Shown here: positions 48,641 through 57,689 of the stretch, one piece after another
Layout: each line of letters begins with the position of its first letter
Numbering within the stretch: position 1 is the stretch's first letter
NCBI RefSeq assembly: GCF_000308455.1
Contig: NZ_BAFP01000039.1
Location: 1-64,000, forward strand
Direction of reading: 5' to 3'
Source of the DNA: Nocardia abscessus NBRC 100374
Lineage (GTDB): Bacteria > Actinomycetota > Actinomycetes > Mycobacteriales > Mycobacteriaceae
DNA: 64,000 nt
The notes under the pieces: model-generated
Databases searched by the model: none
Seen by the model: only the letters and a program-made list of their open reading frames with translations
Told to the model about the DNA's origin: nothing
Program-made: the position numbers and the translations under genes

Positions 48641-49335
48641 CACGCCGCTCCCGCTGTGGTCGCTGGTTCCGGTTTCTCCCGTGCCGCGACCAGCACTCCG
48701 GACAGGGCGAGCAGCACCGGCAGTCCCGTGGGCAGGAACGGAGCGCTGATCAGCGTGATCGCGGTGCCTACGCACACCGCCGCGAGGGTGGTTCGGTCAC
48801 GCAGGGCGGGCAGCACCAAGGCGAGCAGAACCGCGGGAAACACCGCATCGAGTCCGAGCACCGAGGTGTCGGTGACCACCGATCCGATCAACGCTCCGAT
48901 GGCCGCGCCACCGGGCCAGGCCAGAAGCACACCCGCGCCGGTGATCCAGTACGCGGCTCGCCTGCGGTGTGTGTCGGACTGCGCGATGGTCATGGCGACG
49001 GACTCGTCGTTCATCAGATGGACGCCCAGCGGTCTGCGCCATCCCGTGCCGACCGCGTCGGGAATCGACAAGCCGTACGGCACATGCCTCGCATTCACCA
49101 GCAAACCCGCCAGCACTGCCGCGATCGGGCTACCACCCGCGGCGACAATCCCGATGAACAGGAACTCCGAACTCCCGGCGAGCACCACGCATCCGAGCAG
49201 GATCGGCAGCCAGACCGGAAAGCCCGCGCCCACCGCGGTCGCTCCGTAGGAGATCCCGATCACGCCGACGGCGAGCAGCACCGCCCCGATACCCGCCAGT
49301 GTGTCCCGATCCAGTGTTCGCCATATCGAACGCAT
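48640..49335 (-). CDS. azlC: AzlC-family branched-chain amino acid exporter subunit
   Basis: The large subunit of an AzlCD exporter. The 231-residue membrane protein has the AzlC hallmarks GISYGATAVGAGFPVWLP, GSSEFLFIGIVAAGGSP, LLVNARHVPYGLS and HLMNDESVAM. The ATG at 49335 is preferred because CACTAT/TATAAA lies just upstream in leaderless spacing, with TTGACG as -35. The N-terminal extension to 49353 would run through the operator. The gene is divergent from an XRE-cupin regulator. Confidence 0.88.
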   Translation of the reverse strand: MRSIWRTLDRDTLAGIGAVLLAVGVIGISYGATAVGAGFPVWLPILLGCVVLAGSSEFLFIGIVAAGGSPIAAVLAGLLVNARHVPYGLSIPDAVGTGWRRPLGVHLMNDESVAMTIAQSDTHRRRAAYWITGAGVLLAWPGGAAIGALIGSVVTDTSVLGLDAVFPAVLLALVLPALRDRTTLAAVCVGTAITLISAPFLPTGLPVLLALSGVLVAAREKPEPATTAGAA

Positions 49336-49371
49336 GTTGTTTATAGTGAACATGGCGCGGCGCTTCGTCAA
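49333..49371 (-). promoter_or_regulatory. azlCD promoter with inverted-repeat operator
   Basis: CATGTT (49333-49338) and AACATG (49349-49354) form a perfect 6-nt inverted repeat with a 10-nt centre. On the reverse strand TTGACG (49366-49371), a 17-nt spacer and CACTAT (49343-49348) form a promoter whose start falls at the azlC ATG. The repeat covers the -10, so the divergent XRE protein could repress here. Confidence 0.55.
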
Positions 49372-49388
49372 TGTGGTTTTCTGTCGGA

Positions 49389-49955
49389 ATGACGCGGCAG
49401 GACGCGACGACCACACCCCAGGCGGTGATCGCCGCCGCGCTGCGCCGCGAGCGCACGCGGGCCGGGTTGTCGTTGAGCGAGGTCGCCAGCCGGGCGGGCA
49501 TCGCGAAATCGACGTTGTCGCAACTGGAATCGGGAGCCGGGAACCCGAGTCTGGAGACGTTGTGGGCGCTGTGCGTCGCGCTGGACATGCCGTTCTCCCG
49601 ATTGCTGGACCCGCCGCGTCCGAGCGTGCACGTCATCCGCGCCGGGGAAGGCCCCGTGGTCGCGGCCGAGCAATCGGAGTACCGGGCGACCCTGCTGGCG
49701 GCCGGGCCCGCCAATTCCCGCCGCGACCTGTTTCGCATCACCGCGGAACCCGGGCATGCGCGCCGATCGGACCCGCATATCGCCGGGGTGGTCGAGCACG
49801 TGCTGCTCGCCGAGGGTCGCGCGCTGGTCGGCCCGGTCGACGCGCCCGTCGAACTACACCCCGGCGACTACATCGCCTACCCGGGCGATCGGCCGCACGT
49901 GTTCGAAGCGCTGGCATCGCCGACCTGGGCGACGCTGGTGGTGGAGTACACCTGA
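49389..49955 (+). CDS. XRE-family regulator with C-terminal cupin domain
   Basis: A 188-residue regulator with an N-terminal lambda-repressor-like helix-turn-helix (LSLSEVASRAGIAKSTLSQL and ESGAGNPSLETLWALCVAL) and a C-terminal cupin (HIAGVVEHVLLAEGRALVG and HPGDYIAYPGDRPHVFEAL). Such regulators usually sense a small metabolite and control a neighbouring transporter or enzyme. Divergence from azlCD suggests it responds to amino acids and controls export. The ATG at 49389 starts right before the conserved region. Confidence 0.88.
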   Translation: MTRQDATTTPQAVIAAALRRERTRAGLSLSEVASRAGIAKSTLSQLESGAGNPSLETLWALCVALDMPFSRLLDPPRPSVHVIRAGEGPVVAAEQSEYRATLLAAGPANSRRDLFRITAEPGHARRSDPHIAGVVEHVLLAEGRALVGPVDAPVELHPGDYIAYPGDRPHVFEALASPTWATLVVEYT

Positions 49956-49959
49956 CCGG

Positions 49960-50664
49960 TCAGGCCGCGCCTTCGCCGAGATACTGCAACCACACGGGGT
50001 CGAGTTCCGTGGTGGTGGATAGCAGGCGCCAGTGCGGGCCCTTCGGTGAGACCAGTGGAGATCGCAGCGTCCAGCCCAGCTCGCTGAGCAGCTTGTCGGC
50101 CTTGCGGTGGTTGCACGGCGCGCAACTGGCGACGCAGTTCTCCCAGGAATGCTCCCCGCCGCGGCTACGCGGGATGACGTGGTCGATGGTCTCGGCTTTG
50201 CCGCCGCAGTAACCGCATCGATAGCGATCCCGGTGCATGAGGGCCGCCCTGGTCATCGGGACCCGGGCCCGGTATGGGACGTGGACGTAGCTGCGCAGGC
50301 GGATCACCGACGGAATGACCACCGACGTCTCGGCGGAGTGCACTACCGGCCCTTCGTCGTTGTGGTGAACGGCGTCGGCCTTGTCGCAGATGAGGAGGAC
50401 GATCGCGCGGCGCGCGGACAAAGCGGTGAGCGGCTCGTAGGTGGCGTTCAACAGCAACACCCTGGTCTTGAGCCAGTTCGTGCCCTCGGCTGGCGGGGCG
50501 GTGGGGCGGGGGCCGTGGTCGTGATGGCCACGATGTCCACCCGGATGATGTTCGGACAAGATGTGCAGCGGAGTAGCCCCCGACCCACGATTGTGGACGT
50601 CGGCGGGCTGGAGTTGTCGGTGTGCTCGCGCCTCGTGTGACCGGGCGCTGTGCCGCTGCTTCAT
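49960..50664 (-). CDS. HNH endonuclease family protein with His-rich N-terminus
   Basis: A 234-residue protein. The C-terminal HNH domain has CGYCGG, the catalytic segment TIDHVIPRSRGGEHSWENCV and CAPCNHRKAD, giving a zinc-binding CxxC pair and the His-Asn-His core. The middle part (RVLLLNATYEPLTALSARRA) is the conserved domain of this actinobacterial family. Residues about 30-55 are unusually His-rich (HHPGG, HRGHHDHG). The start at ATG 50664 is tentative. Family members are core genes whose biological substrate is unknown. Position next to glbO matches Rv2469c (from memory). Confidence 0.85.
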   Translation of the reverse strand: MKQRHSARSHEARAHRQLQPADVHNRGSGATPLHILSEHHPGGHRGHHDHGPRPTAPPAEGTNWLKTRVLLLNATYEPLTALSARRAIVLLICDKADAVHHNDEGPVVHSAETSVVIPSVIRLRSYVHVPYRARVPMTRAALMHRDRYRCGYCGGKAETIDHVIPRSRGGEHSWENCVASCAPCNHRKADKLLSELGWTLRSPLVSPKGPHWRLLSTTTELDPVWLQYLGEGAA

Positions 50665-50907
50665 CTCGACCTCGATTTCATGATTGGCAGGATCATGTGG
50701 TATCTGCAAAGCAGAGACTGTCCCCCAGTTGACCATGGAATGTCGGGCGATGCACGGTGATTTTCGACAATGTCCGGTTAACTGTGGCTGAAGTGCCATT
50801 TCGGGGCGTTGCTCGGGTTGCCGAGCGGCGGCGCAAGGGCAGTGCGGCGGCGGTGCTCCGGCGCGGGCACAATGGACACCGGCGCATCCGGTGAATCGAG
50901 AGGGTCT

Positions 50908-51312
50908 ATGACTTCGGGCGAGCAAACGGCGACGTCGTTCTACGAGGCGGTCGGTGGGGCGGAGACGTTCCGGCGGCTTGTCGCGACGTTCTATCGTGAG
51001 GTGGCCGCCGACGAGGTGCTGCGCCCGCTCTATCCGGAAGAGGATCTGGTCCCTGCGGAGCGCCGGTTGCGGATGTTCCTGGAGCAGTACTGGGGCGGTC
51101 CGCGCACGTACTCCGACGAGCGCGGCCACCCGCGCCTGCGCATGCGGCACATGCCCTTCACCATCGGGCCGATCGAGCGGGACGCGTGGCTGCGGTGCAT
51201 GCGTATCGCGGTCGCGGAGATCGAGCCGGAGACGCTGGACGACGAGCACCGCAAGACGCTGCTGGACTACCTGGAGATGGCGGCCAACTCCTTGGTGAAC
51301 GCGCCTTTCTGA
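50908..51312 (+). CDS. glbO: Group II truncated haemoglobin, HbO type
   Basis: A 134-residue haem protein that binds oxygen and can react with NO and peroxide; in mycobacteria it associates with the membrane and respiration. Conserved positions include the B-helix [22 protein letters not shown], the proximal-histidine segment RMRHMPF (H81) and W at ERDAWL. The ATG follows GAGAGGG. The glbO-aglA neighbourhood matches Rv2470-Rv2471. Confidence 0.95.
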   Translation: MTSGEQTATSFYEAVGGAETFRRLVATFYREVAADEVLRPLYPEEDLVPAERRLRMFLEQYWGGPRTYSDERGHPRLRMRHMPFTIGPIERDAWLRCMRIAVAEIEPETLDDEHRKTLLDYLEMAANSLVNAPF

Positions 51313-51529
51313 CAAGGTGATCGCCGTTGGCCGGACGAGCTCGCCGGAAATGTGTTTTCTACCGCGTTGAGGTCGCGGTGAATTCGCTGATGAACAACAG
51401 GTGACGAGGGCGTTGCCGCCGAGAGCCGTGGCAGCGGCGATATTTTCACCGCGTCAGGCTGCGGTGCTGAATGTTTGCCCGCAGTTCGCGGCCGCGCGTC
51501 GCCTGGGGGCTTTCACCACAAAACTTTGG

Positions 51530-51535
51530 CACTAT
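51530..51535 (+). promoter_or_regulatory. Candidate -10 box (CACTAT) for leaderless aglA
   Basis: CACTAT ends 7 nt before the GTG at 51543 and there is no ribosome-binding site. Confidence 0.4.
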
Positions 51536-51542
51536 TGCGGAT

Positions 51543-53147
51543 GTGAGTGATGCACCAGCCTTAAAGGCGCCGGTGGATCCCACCACGCAACCGTGGTGGC
51601 GGTCGGCCGTGTTCTACCAGGTTTATCCGAGATCCTTCGCGGACTCGAGCGGCGACGGGGTCGGTGATCTCGGCGGCGTCCGGGACAAACTCGGCTATCT
51701 CGAACTGCTCGGCGTCGACGCGCTGTGGATCTGTCCGGTGATGCGTTCGCCCATGGCCGACGGTGGCTACGACGTTGCCGATCCGCGCGACATCGACGAG
51801 CTCTTCGGCGGGCTCGCCGCGATGGACGCGCTGATCGCCGCAGCGCACGCCCGCCGGATCCGGGTGACGATGGACCTGGTGCCCAACCACACCAGCGACC
51901 AGCATTCGTGGTTCCGCGCCGCGCTGGCGGCGGCTCCGGGTAGCCCGGAACGCGACCGATACATCTTCCGCGACGGCCGTGGGCCTGGTGGCGCCCAGCC
52001 GCCGAACAATTGGCCGAGCATCTTCGGCGGGCCCGCCTGGACCAGGATCACCGAACCCGACGGCACGCCCGGCCAGTGGTACCTGCACATCTTCGCCCGC
52101 GAGCAGCCCGACCTGAATTGGGCCAACCCCGAGGTCGCCGCCGATTTCGAGCAGACGCTGCGGTTCTGGCTCGACCGGGGCGTGGACGGGTTCCGGATCG
52201 ACGTGGCGCACGGCATGGCCAAGCCCGACGGCCTGCCCGACATGCCGGAGCTGAGCGTCTCGGCCATGCTCGCGCACGACGACAGCGACCCGCGGTTCAA
52301 CAACCCCGCCGTGCACGATATCCACCGCCGGATCCGCAAAGTGGTCGACGAGTACCCCGACGCGGTGCTCATCGGTGAAGTGTGGGTGAACGACAACACC
52401 CGCTTCGGCGAGTACGTGCGCGCCGACGAACTGCACCTGGCCTTCAACTTCCGGCTCGCGGAGTCGGCGTTCGACGCCGAGGCGGTGCGCGACGCGATCG
52501 ACAACTCGCTCGCCGCCGTCGGACCGGTTTTCGCCGTGCCGACCTGGACGTTGTCCAACCACGACATCGAGCGCGAGGTCACCAGGTACGGCGGCGGCGC
52601 GCTCGGAGTCGCGCGGGCGCGGGCGATGATCCTGCTGGAACTCGCGCTGCCCGGCGCGGTGTTCCTCTACAACGGCTCCGAGCTGGGGCTGCCCAACGTC
52701 GACGACCTGCCGGAGGAGGTGCTGCAGGATCCGGTGTGGGAGCGCTCCGGGCACACCCAGCGCGGCCGCGACGGCTGCCGGGTGCCGCTGCCGTGGGAGG
52801 ACGCCGCGCCACCGTTCGGTTTCACCACCGGGACGCCGTGGCTGCCGATCCCGCCCGACTGGGCGTCGTTGACCGTCGAAGCGCAGCTGGAGGAGCTGGA
52901 CTCGACGTTGTCGCTGTATCGCCTGGCAATCGAACTGCGCTCGGTTCGGCCGGAGTTCGCCGGGGACCGGATCGAGTGGTACGGCAGCCCGCCGGGTTGT
53001 CTCGCGTTCCGCCGTCCGGGTGGACTGGTCTGCGTACTCAACGCCTCCGACGCGCCCATCCAGTTACCGCCGGGAGATGTGCTGCTGGCCAGCGCGCCGG
53101 CCGAGGGCGGCCAGTTGCCGCCGAACTCGGCCGCCTGGTTGGTCTGA
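51543..53147 (+). CDS. aglA: Alpha-glucosidase, glycoside hydrolase family 13
   Basis: It hydrolyses terminal alpha-glucosidic bonds of maltose-like or trehalose-related sugars. The 534-residue protein has the four GH13 regions: DLVPNHTS, GFRIDVAHGM with nucleophile D220, IGEVWV with acid/base E279, and LSNHDIER with D341. No signal peptide is present, so it is cytoplasmic. The GTG at 51543 is favoured by CACTAT 7 nt upstream and by alignment of the following VFYQVYPRSFADS. A longer frame to 51471 has no support. Confidence 0.93.
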   Translation: MSDAPALKAPVDPTTQPWWRSAVFYQVYPRSFADSSGDGVGDLGGVRDKLGYLELLGVDALWICPVMRSPMADGGYDVADPRDIDELFGGLAAMDALIAAAHARRIRVTMDLVPNHTSDQHSWFRAALAAAPGSPERDRYIFRDGRGPGGAQPPNNWPSIFGGPAWTRITEPDGTPGQWYLHIFAREQPDLNWANPEVAADFEQTLRFWLDRGVDGFRIDVAHGMAKPDGLPDMPELSVSAMLAHDDSDPRFNNPAVHDIHRRIRKVVDEYPDAVLIGEVWVNDNTRFGEYVRADELHLAFNFRLAESAFDAEAVRDAIDNSLAAVGPVFAVPTWTLSNHDIEREVTRYGGGALGVARARAMILLELALPGAVFLYNGSELGLPNVDDLPEEVLQDPVWERSGHTQRGRDGCRVPLPWEDAAPPFGFTTGTPWLPIPPDWASLTVEAQLEELDSTLSLYRLAIELRSVRPEFAGDRIEWYGSPPGCLAFRRPGGLVCVLNASDAPIQLPPGDVLLASAPAEGGQLPPNSAAWLV

Positions 53148-53168
53148 GGCACGCCGAAAAGTCCCAGC

Positions 53169-53209
53169 TCGAGCCGGGTGGAGTCGACACAGACGGCCTC
53201 CCGGCTCGA
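53169..53209 (+). terminator. Possible terminator after aglA
   Basis: A 10-bp GC-rich stem (53169-53178 with 53200-53209) encloses a 21-nt loop just after the aglA stop. There is no T run, so the call is weak. Confidence 0.4.
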
Positions 53210-53251
53210 CCGGACGGAGAACTACTACAGAGCATCGTCTACCTTTGACCC

Positions 53252-53530
53252 GTGAGCATTCTCGAGACAGTGCTGATCTTCGCCGGCATCCCGCTGGTGA
53301 TCTACGGCGTGATCGCCGGATTGTCGTTCCTCGGTAAGCCACTGCCTGGCGAGAAGCCGGTCCACTTCGCCCTCGGCCAGAAGTGGACCCAGCAGCCGGT
53401 GCTGTGGAGTGCCACTGAAGAGGTGATCGGCTCGGGTCACCACTTTCCGGAAACGCCGCATGGACACCATGCGGCCATCGAGTCCACCGAGGTGGAGCTG
53501 ATCGGAGGACGGGCAAGTGGCAGGTTCTAA
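53252..53530 (+). CDS. ctaJ: aa3-type cytochrome oxidase subunit CtaJ
   Basis: A 92-residue single-pass membrane protein (ILETVLIFAGIPLVIYGVIAG, residues 3-23) with a His-rich C-terminal tail (GSGHHFPETPHGHHAAIE). It resembles the small CtaJ subunit found with the mycobacterial bcc-aa3 supercomplex, which is encoded near pepN as here. The GTG has TACCTT 6 nt upstream and no ribosome-binding site. The next gene overlaps its end by 14 nt. The identity rests on remembered family features and context. Confidence 0.72.
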   Translation: MSILETVLIFAGIPLVIYGVIAGLSFLGKPLPGEKPVHFALGQKWTQQPVLWSATEEVIGSGHHFPETPHGHHAAIESTEVELIGGRASGRF

Positions 53531-53981
53531 GTGGCCCGCGGTGGTCGAAGCCGATTTGCCGCACGGATACGCGATCACCAGCAGCGGGCGCGTCTCCGGC
53601 GTGCACGAGGCAGGCGACGTGTTCAAGGAAGCGCCGTTCGACGATTACGAGCGGCTCACCATGGACAACGTGCTCACCGAGGCGACCCGCGCGACCAAGG
53701 TGCGGTTCAACGTCTACATCGGCGATCTGGGTGCGGACCCGGCCGCGGGCGCGGACGCGATCTTCCCCGGCACGCCGGAGGCGGCGCACTCGGTGCTCAT
53801 CGCCGTCTCGCCCAACGACAAGGCGATCGAGGTGCGCTCGGGCCGCGAAGTCGCCGACCGCGCGAACGACCGCGTCTGCCAGCTCGGCGTCACCGCCGCG
53901 CTGAGTTCGTTCCGGCAGGGCCAGCTGATCGACGGCCTGGTCTCCGCGGTGCGCGTGATGGCAGCCGCGATCGGGAGGTAG
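53517..53981 (+). CDS. DUF5130 protein
   Basis: A 154-residue soluble protein of the DUF5130 family, which resembles TPM-type domains. Conserved stretches are ATKVRFNVYIGDLG, HSVLIAVSPNDKAIEVRSG and FRQGQLIDGLVSAVRVMAAAI. The GTG at 53517 has GGAGGAC upstream inside ctaJ, and the two genes overlap by 14 nt, so they are co-translated. A role in oxidase or envelope function is suggested only by the partner gene. It corresponds to the Rv2468c position. Confidence 0.83.
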   Translation: MAGSKWPAVVEADLPHGYAITSSGRVSGVHEAGDVFKEAPFDDYERLTMDNVLTEATRATKVRFNVYIGDLGADPAAGADAIFPGTPEAAHSVLIAVSPNDKAIEVRSGREVADRANDRVCQLGVTAALSSFRQGQLIDGLVSAVRVMAAAIGR

Positions 53982-54007
53982 CGGTCGGCTCCCGTCCGTA
54001 TCGTGAT

Positions 54008-54045
54008 CCGGCGCGTCCACCCGATCGGGTGGACGCGCCGGTTTC
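54008..54045. terminator. Strong terminator between DUF5130 and pepN
   Basis: A perfect 15-bp stem (54008-54022 with 54027-54041) with a GATC loop is followed by TTTCGTTT. It ends the ctaJ operon and may serve pepN from the other side, whose stop codon is at 54048. Confidence 0.88.
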
Positions 54046-54047
54046 GT

Positions 54048-56630
54048 TTACGGCTGGGCGTCGAAGGTGCGGGCGCGCAGCGAGCGTTCGATGCCCGCTT
54101 TGCCTTCGCTGACCAGGCGGCGCAGCGCCGGAGGGTGGTCGCCCGCGAGGAACTTGTCGGCGACGGCCACCGCGTCCTCGCTGATCGCCCAGTGCGGGTA
54201 GAGTCCGACCACCACGGTCTGAGCGACCTCGCTGGAGCGACGTTCCCAGACGCCGGGGACCTCGGCGAAATATCGTTCCACATACGACGTGAGCAGCTCG
54301 CCCTGTCCGGCGGGCGCGAAGCCGCCGACGATCGAGCGGGCGGTGATGTTCGGCACCGAGTCGTCACCCATCACCGTCGCCCACGCCTGCTCCTTCACCT
54401 CGGCGATCGGACGCGCCGTCGCCGCGGCGGCCGCTTGGCGCTTGCCCGCGGCGGTGGAGTCGTTGGACAGCTCCTGATCGATGACCGGCGTGTCCAGCCC
54501 GTCGGCATCGATCTCGCCCGACGCCGCGAGCGCGGACAGCAGCCGCCACCGCAGGTCGGTGTCCACCGCCAGGCCGGGCAACCCGACCTTCGCCGGATCA
54601 CCGTCGAGCAGTTCGCGCAGCACCTCGGTGTGCCAGGCCGACAACTTCGCGCCGGTCAGCGCGTTGACGAAGGCCAGCTGGTGGTCCGAGCCGGGCTCCG
54701 CTTCGCGGGCCAGCTCCAGCAGCCGGTTCGCGTATTCCGGCCAGCCGGTGGTCGTGGCCCACTCCGGATCGGCGTAGCTGCTCAGCGCGGTGTTGGCCTG
54801 CACGAGAAGCCGCTGCACCACACCGATCTCGCTCTCGGCGCCGACGCCACGTTCGACCAGAGCGACGAAGTCGCGGGCGCGGAACTCGGCCTGGCGCGTC
54901 ATCTCCCAGGCCGCCGACCAGGCCAGCGTGCGCGGCAGCGGCTCCGCGATGTCGGCGATGCGGTTGACCAGCACGTCGAGCGAATCGGCGTCCAGCCGGA
55001 TCGAGCAGTAGGTGAGGTCGTCGTCGTTGACCAGCACGAACTTGCCGCGCGGCACACCGACCAGCGCGGGCACCTCGGTGCGCTCGGCGGCGTCGAGGTC
55101 GAGCTCGACGCGTTCGGTGCGCACCAGCTTTCCGTCCTGGTCGTCGTAGACGCCGATGGCGAGACGGTGCACGCGCCGCTCGCCGGCACCCGGCTGCGCG
55201 CCCTCCTGCACGACCGCGAACGAGCTGAACCGCCCGTCGGCGTCCACCTCGAAGTCCGGGCGCAGGATGTTCAGTCCGGTGGTCTTCAGCCACTGCGAGC
55301 CCCAGGTGGACAGGTCGCGCCCGGACGACTTCTCCAGCGCCGACAGCAGGTCGTCGAAGGTGGCGTTGCCGTAGGCGTGGTCGGCGAAGTACGCGCGCAG
55401 ACCGGACAGGAACGGCTCCAGACCGACGTAGGCGACGAGCTGCTTCAGCACGCTGGCGCCCTTGGCGTAGGTGATGCCGTCGAAGTTCACCTCGACGGCG
55501 GCGAGATCGGGGATGTCCGCGGCGATGGGGTGGGTGGAGGGCAGCTGGTCCTGCCGGTAGGCCCAGGACTTCTCGACGTTCGCGAACGTGGTCCAGGCGT
55601 TGGTGTATTCGGTGGCCGCGGACTGGCACAGCACCGAGGCGAAGGTGGCGAACGACTCGTTCAGCCAGAGGTCGTCCCACCACTTCATGGTGACCAGGTC
55701 GCCGAACCACATGTGCGCCATCTCGTGCAGCACGGTCTCGGCGCGCCGCTCGTAGGACGCCCGGGTGACCTTGGAGCGGAAGACGTAGTCCTCCAGGAAG
55801 GTCACCGCGCCCGCGTTCTCCATCGCGCCCGCGTTGAACTCGGGGACGAACAGCTGGTCGTACTTGCCGAACGCGTACGGGACGCCGAAGTTCTCGTGGT
55901 AGAAGCCGAAACCCTGCTTGGTCTCGGTGAACAGCCGCTCGGCGTCCATGTGCTCGGCCAGCGATGCGCGGCAGTAGATGCCCAGCGGGATGCTGCCGTG
56001 CTCGTCGGTGTAGACGTCGGTCCACTGGGCGTACGGACCGGCGATGAGCGCGACCAGGTAGGTGCTCATCTTCGGGGTGGTGCGGAAGACGTGCTTGCCC
56101 GGGTCGGCCGCGAGCGTCTGCACGACGGCGCCGTTGGAGATGACCTGCCAGTCTTCCGGCGCGGTGACGGCGAGGTCGAAGGTGGCTTTCAGGTCCGGCT
56201 GGTCGAAGCAGGCGAACATCCGCTTGGCGTCGGCGGTCTCGAACTGCGAGTACAGGTACACCGCGTCGTCGGCGGGGTCGATGAAGCGGTGCAGGCCCTC
56301 GCCGGTGTGCGAGTACTCGCAGTCGGCCTCCACCACCAGCTCGTTGCGCTCGGCCAGGTCGGGCAGCGTGATCCCGGTCGACTCGTCGTAGCCCGAGACG
56401 TCCAGGGCGGTGCCGTTGAGCACCGCCGAGCGCACGCCGCGCGCCACGATGTCGATGAACGTGCTCGCGCCTGGCGTCGCGGTGAAGGTCACGGTGCTGC
56501 GGGAGAAGAAGGTCTGCTCGCCCGGTTTGCCCGCCCCGTCGGTGAGATCCAGCTCGACGCGGTAGTTCTCGACCGAAACCGTCGCGGCGCGTTCGATCGC
56601 CTGGTCGCGAGTGAGGTTGGGTGCGGACAT
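54048..56630 (-). CDS. pepN: Aminopeptidase N, M1 family
   Basis: A zinc metallo-aminopeptidase that removes N-terminal residues from peptides. The 860-residue cytoplasmic protein has the substrate-binding GAMEN motif (268-272) and the zinc motif HEMAHMWFG with H302, E303, H306 and the third ligand E325 in WLNESFA. The C-terminal ERAP1-like helical domain follows. The ATG at 56630 has AAGGAG upstream. Position between DUF5130 and purC fits the Rv2467 neighbourhood. Confidence 0.96.
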   Translation of the reverse strand: MSAPNLTRDQAIERAATVSVENYRVELDLTDGAGKPGEQTFFSRSTVTFTATPGASTFIDIVARGVRSAVLNGTALDVSGYDESTGITLPDLAERNELVVEADCEYSHTGEGLHRFIDPADDAVYLYSQFETADAKRMFACFDQPDLKATFDLAVTAPEDWQVISNGAVVQTLAADPGKHVFRTTPKMSTYLVALIAGPYAQWTDVYTDEHGSIPLGIYCRASLAEHMDAERLFTETKQGFGFYHENFGVPYAFGKYDQLFVPEFNAGAMENAGAVTFLEDYVFRSKVTRASYERRAETVLHEMAHMWFGDLVTMKWWDDLWLNESFATFASVLCQSAATEYTNAWTTFANVEKSWAYRQDQLPSTHPIAADIPDLAAVEVNFDGITYAKGASVLKQLVAYVGLEPFLSGLRAYFADHAYGNATFDDLLSALEKSSGRDLSTWGSQWLKTTGLNILRPDFEVDADGRFSSFAVVQEGAQPGAGERRVHRLAIGVYDDQDGKLVRTERVELDLDAAERTEVPALVGVPRGKFVLVNDDDLTYCSIRLDADSLDVLVNRIADIAEPLPRTLAWSAAWEMTRQAEFRARDFVALVERGVGAESEIGVVQRLLVQANTALSSYADPEWATTTGWPEYANRLLELAREAEPGSDHQLAFVNALTGAKLSAWHTEVLRELLDGDPAKVGLPGLAVDTDLRWRLLSALAASGEIDADGLDTPVIDQELSNDSTAAGKRQAAAAATARPIAEVKEQAWATVMGDDSVPNITARSIVGGFAPAGQGELLTSYVERYFAEVPGVWERRSSEVAQTVVVGLYPHWAISEDAVAVADKFLAGDHPPALRRLVSEGKAGIERSLRARTFDAQP

Positions 56631-56849
56631 AAGGCTCCTTCGTGGTCGAAGAACTGGCACGGGCGACAACCACAATGCCACTTCGGTGTGGCAGGCCGCG
56701 CGGGACTTTCCCGACCAACCCTAGTGACACCCGCCCCTGCCAGGCCGGTACCGCGGCCGAGACCGACGGCGTGACGGCCGCGCTCCGGCGGCGGCGGTAT
56801 TCTGCCTGGTGCAGCGCAGGTTCACCACCACGGATTCGGAGGCTCGACG

Positions 56850-57686
56850 TTGAAGCATGTGCACGCCGGGAAGGTGCGTGACCTGTACGAGGACGGCGAC
56901 ACGCTGTTGCTTGTCGCGTCCGATCGGGTGTCGGTGTACGACGTGGTGCTGCCGACGCCGATCCCGGACAAGGGCGCGCTGCTGACGCAGTTGTCGAACT
57001 GGTGGTTCGAGTACTTCACCGACGTGCCCAACCACGTGGTCTCCGCCACCGACGTGCCCGCCGAGTTCGCCGGCCGCGGCATTCGGGTCAAGCCGCTGAA
57101 GATGGTGCAGGTGGAGTGCATCGCGCGCGGCTACCTGACCGGGTCGGGGCTGGTGGAGTACCGGCGCACGGGCTCGGTCTCCGGAGTCGCGCTGCCGCCC
57201 GGGCTGCGCGAGGGCGACAAACTGCCCGAGCCGATCTTCACACCGACCACCAAAGCCTCCGAGGGGCACGACGAAGCGATCACCTTCGCGGACGTGGTGA
57301 ACCAGGAGGGGCGCGAGGTCGCCGAGCGGCTGCGCGAGCTGACCTTGCACATCTACACCCGGGGCGCAGCGCACGCCGCCGAACGCGGCGTCATCGTCGC
57401 CGACACGAAAGTCGAATTCGGCTGGGACGGCGATGTCCTCACCCTCGGCGACGAAGTGCTCACTTCGGATTCCTCGCGGTTCTGGCCCGCTGACGAATGG
57501 GAGCCGGGCCGGGTGCAGCGCTCGTTCGACAAGCAGTTCGTCCGCGACTGGTCCACCTCCACCGGCTGGGACAAGGAGCCGCCCGGCCCGGAGATCCCCG
57601 CCGACGTGGTCGCGGCGACGCGCCAGAAGTATGTCGAGGCCTACGAGCTCATCACCGGCCTGACCTGGGCGGGCGTGTCGAGCTAG
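56850..57686 (+). CDS. purC: Phosphoribosylaminoimidazole-succinocarboxamide (SAICAR) synthase
   Basis: It joins aspartate to CAIR in purine synthesis. The 278-residue protein has HAGKVRDLYEDGDTLLLVAS (in part), the signature CIARGYLTGSGLVEY, IVADTKVEFGWD and SFDKQFVRDW. Length and motifs are normal for PurC. The TTG start is accepted because GGAGG lies at proper spacing and no other start is available before the conserved HAGKVRD. It stands alone, away from other purine genes, and converges on the Nudix gene with a 3-nt gap. Confidence 0.94.
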   Translation: MKHVHAGKVRDLYEDGDTLLLVASDRVSVYDVVLPTPIPDKGALLTQLSNWWFEYFTDVPNHVVSATDVPAEFAGRGIRVKPLKMVQVECIARGYLTGSGLVEYRRTGSVSGVALPPGLREGDKLPEPIFTPTTKASEGHDEAITFADVVNQEGREVAERLRELTLHIYTRGAAHAAERGVIVADTKVEFGWDGDVLTLGDEVLTSDSSRFWPADEWEPGRVQRSFDKQFVRDWSTSTGWDKEPPGPEIPADVVAATRQKYVEAYELITGLTWAGVSS

Positions 57687-57689
57687 CGG

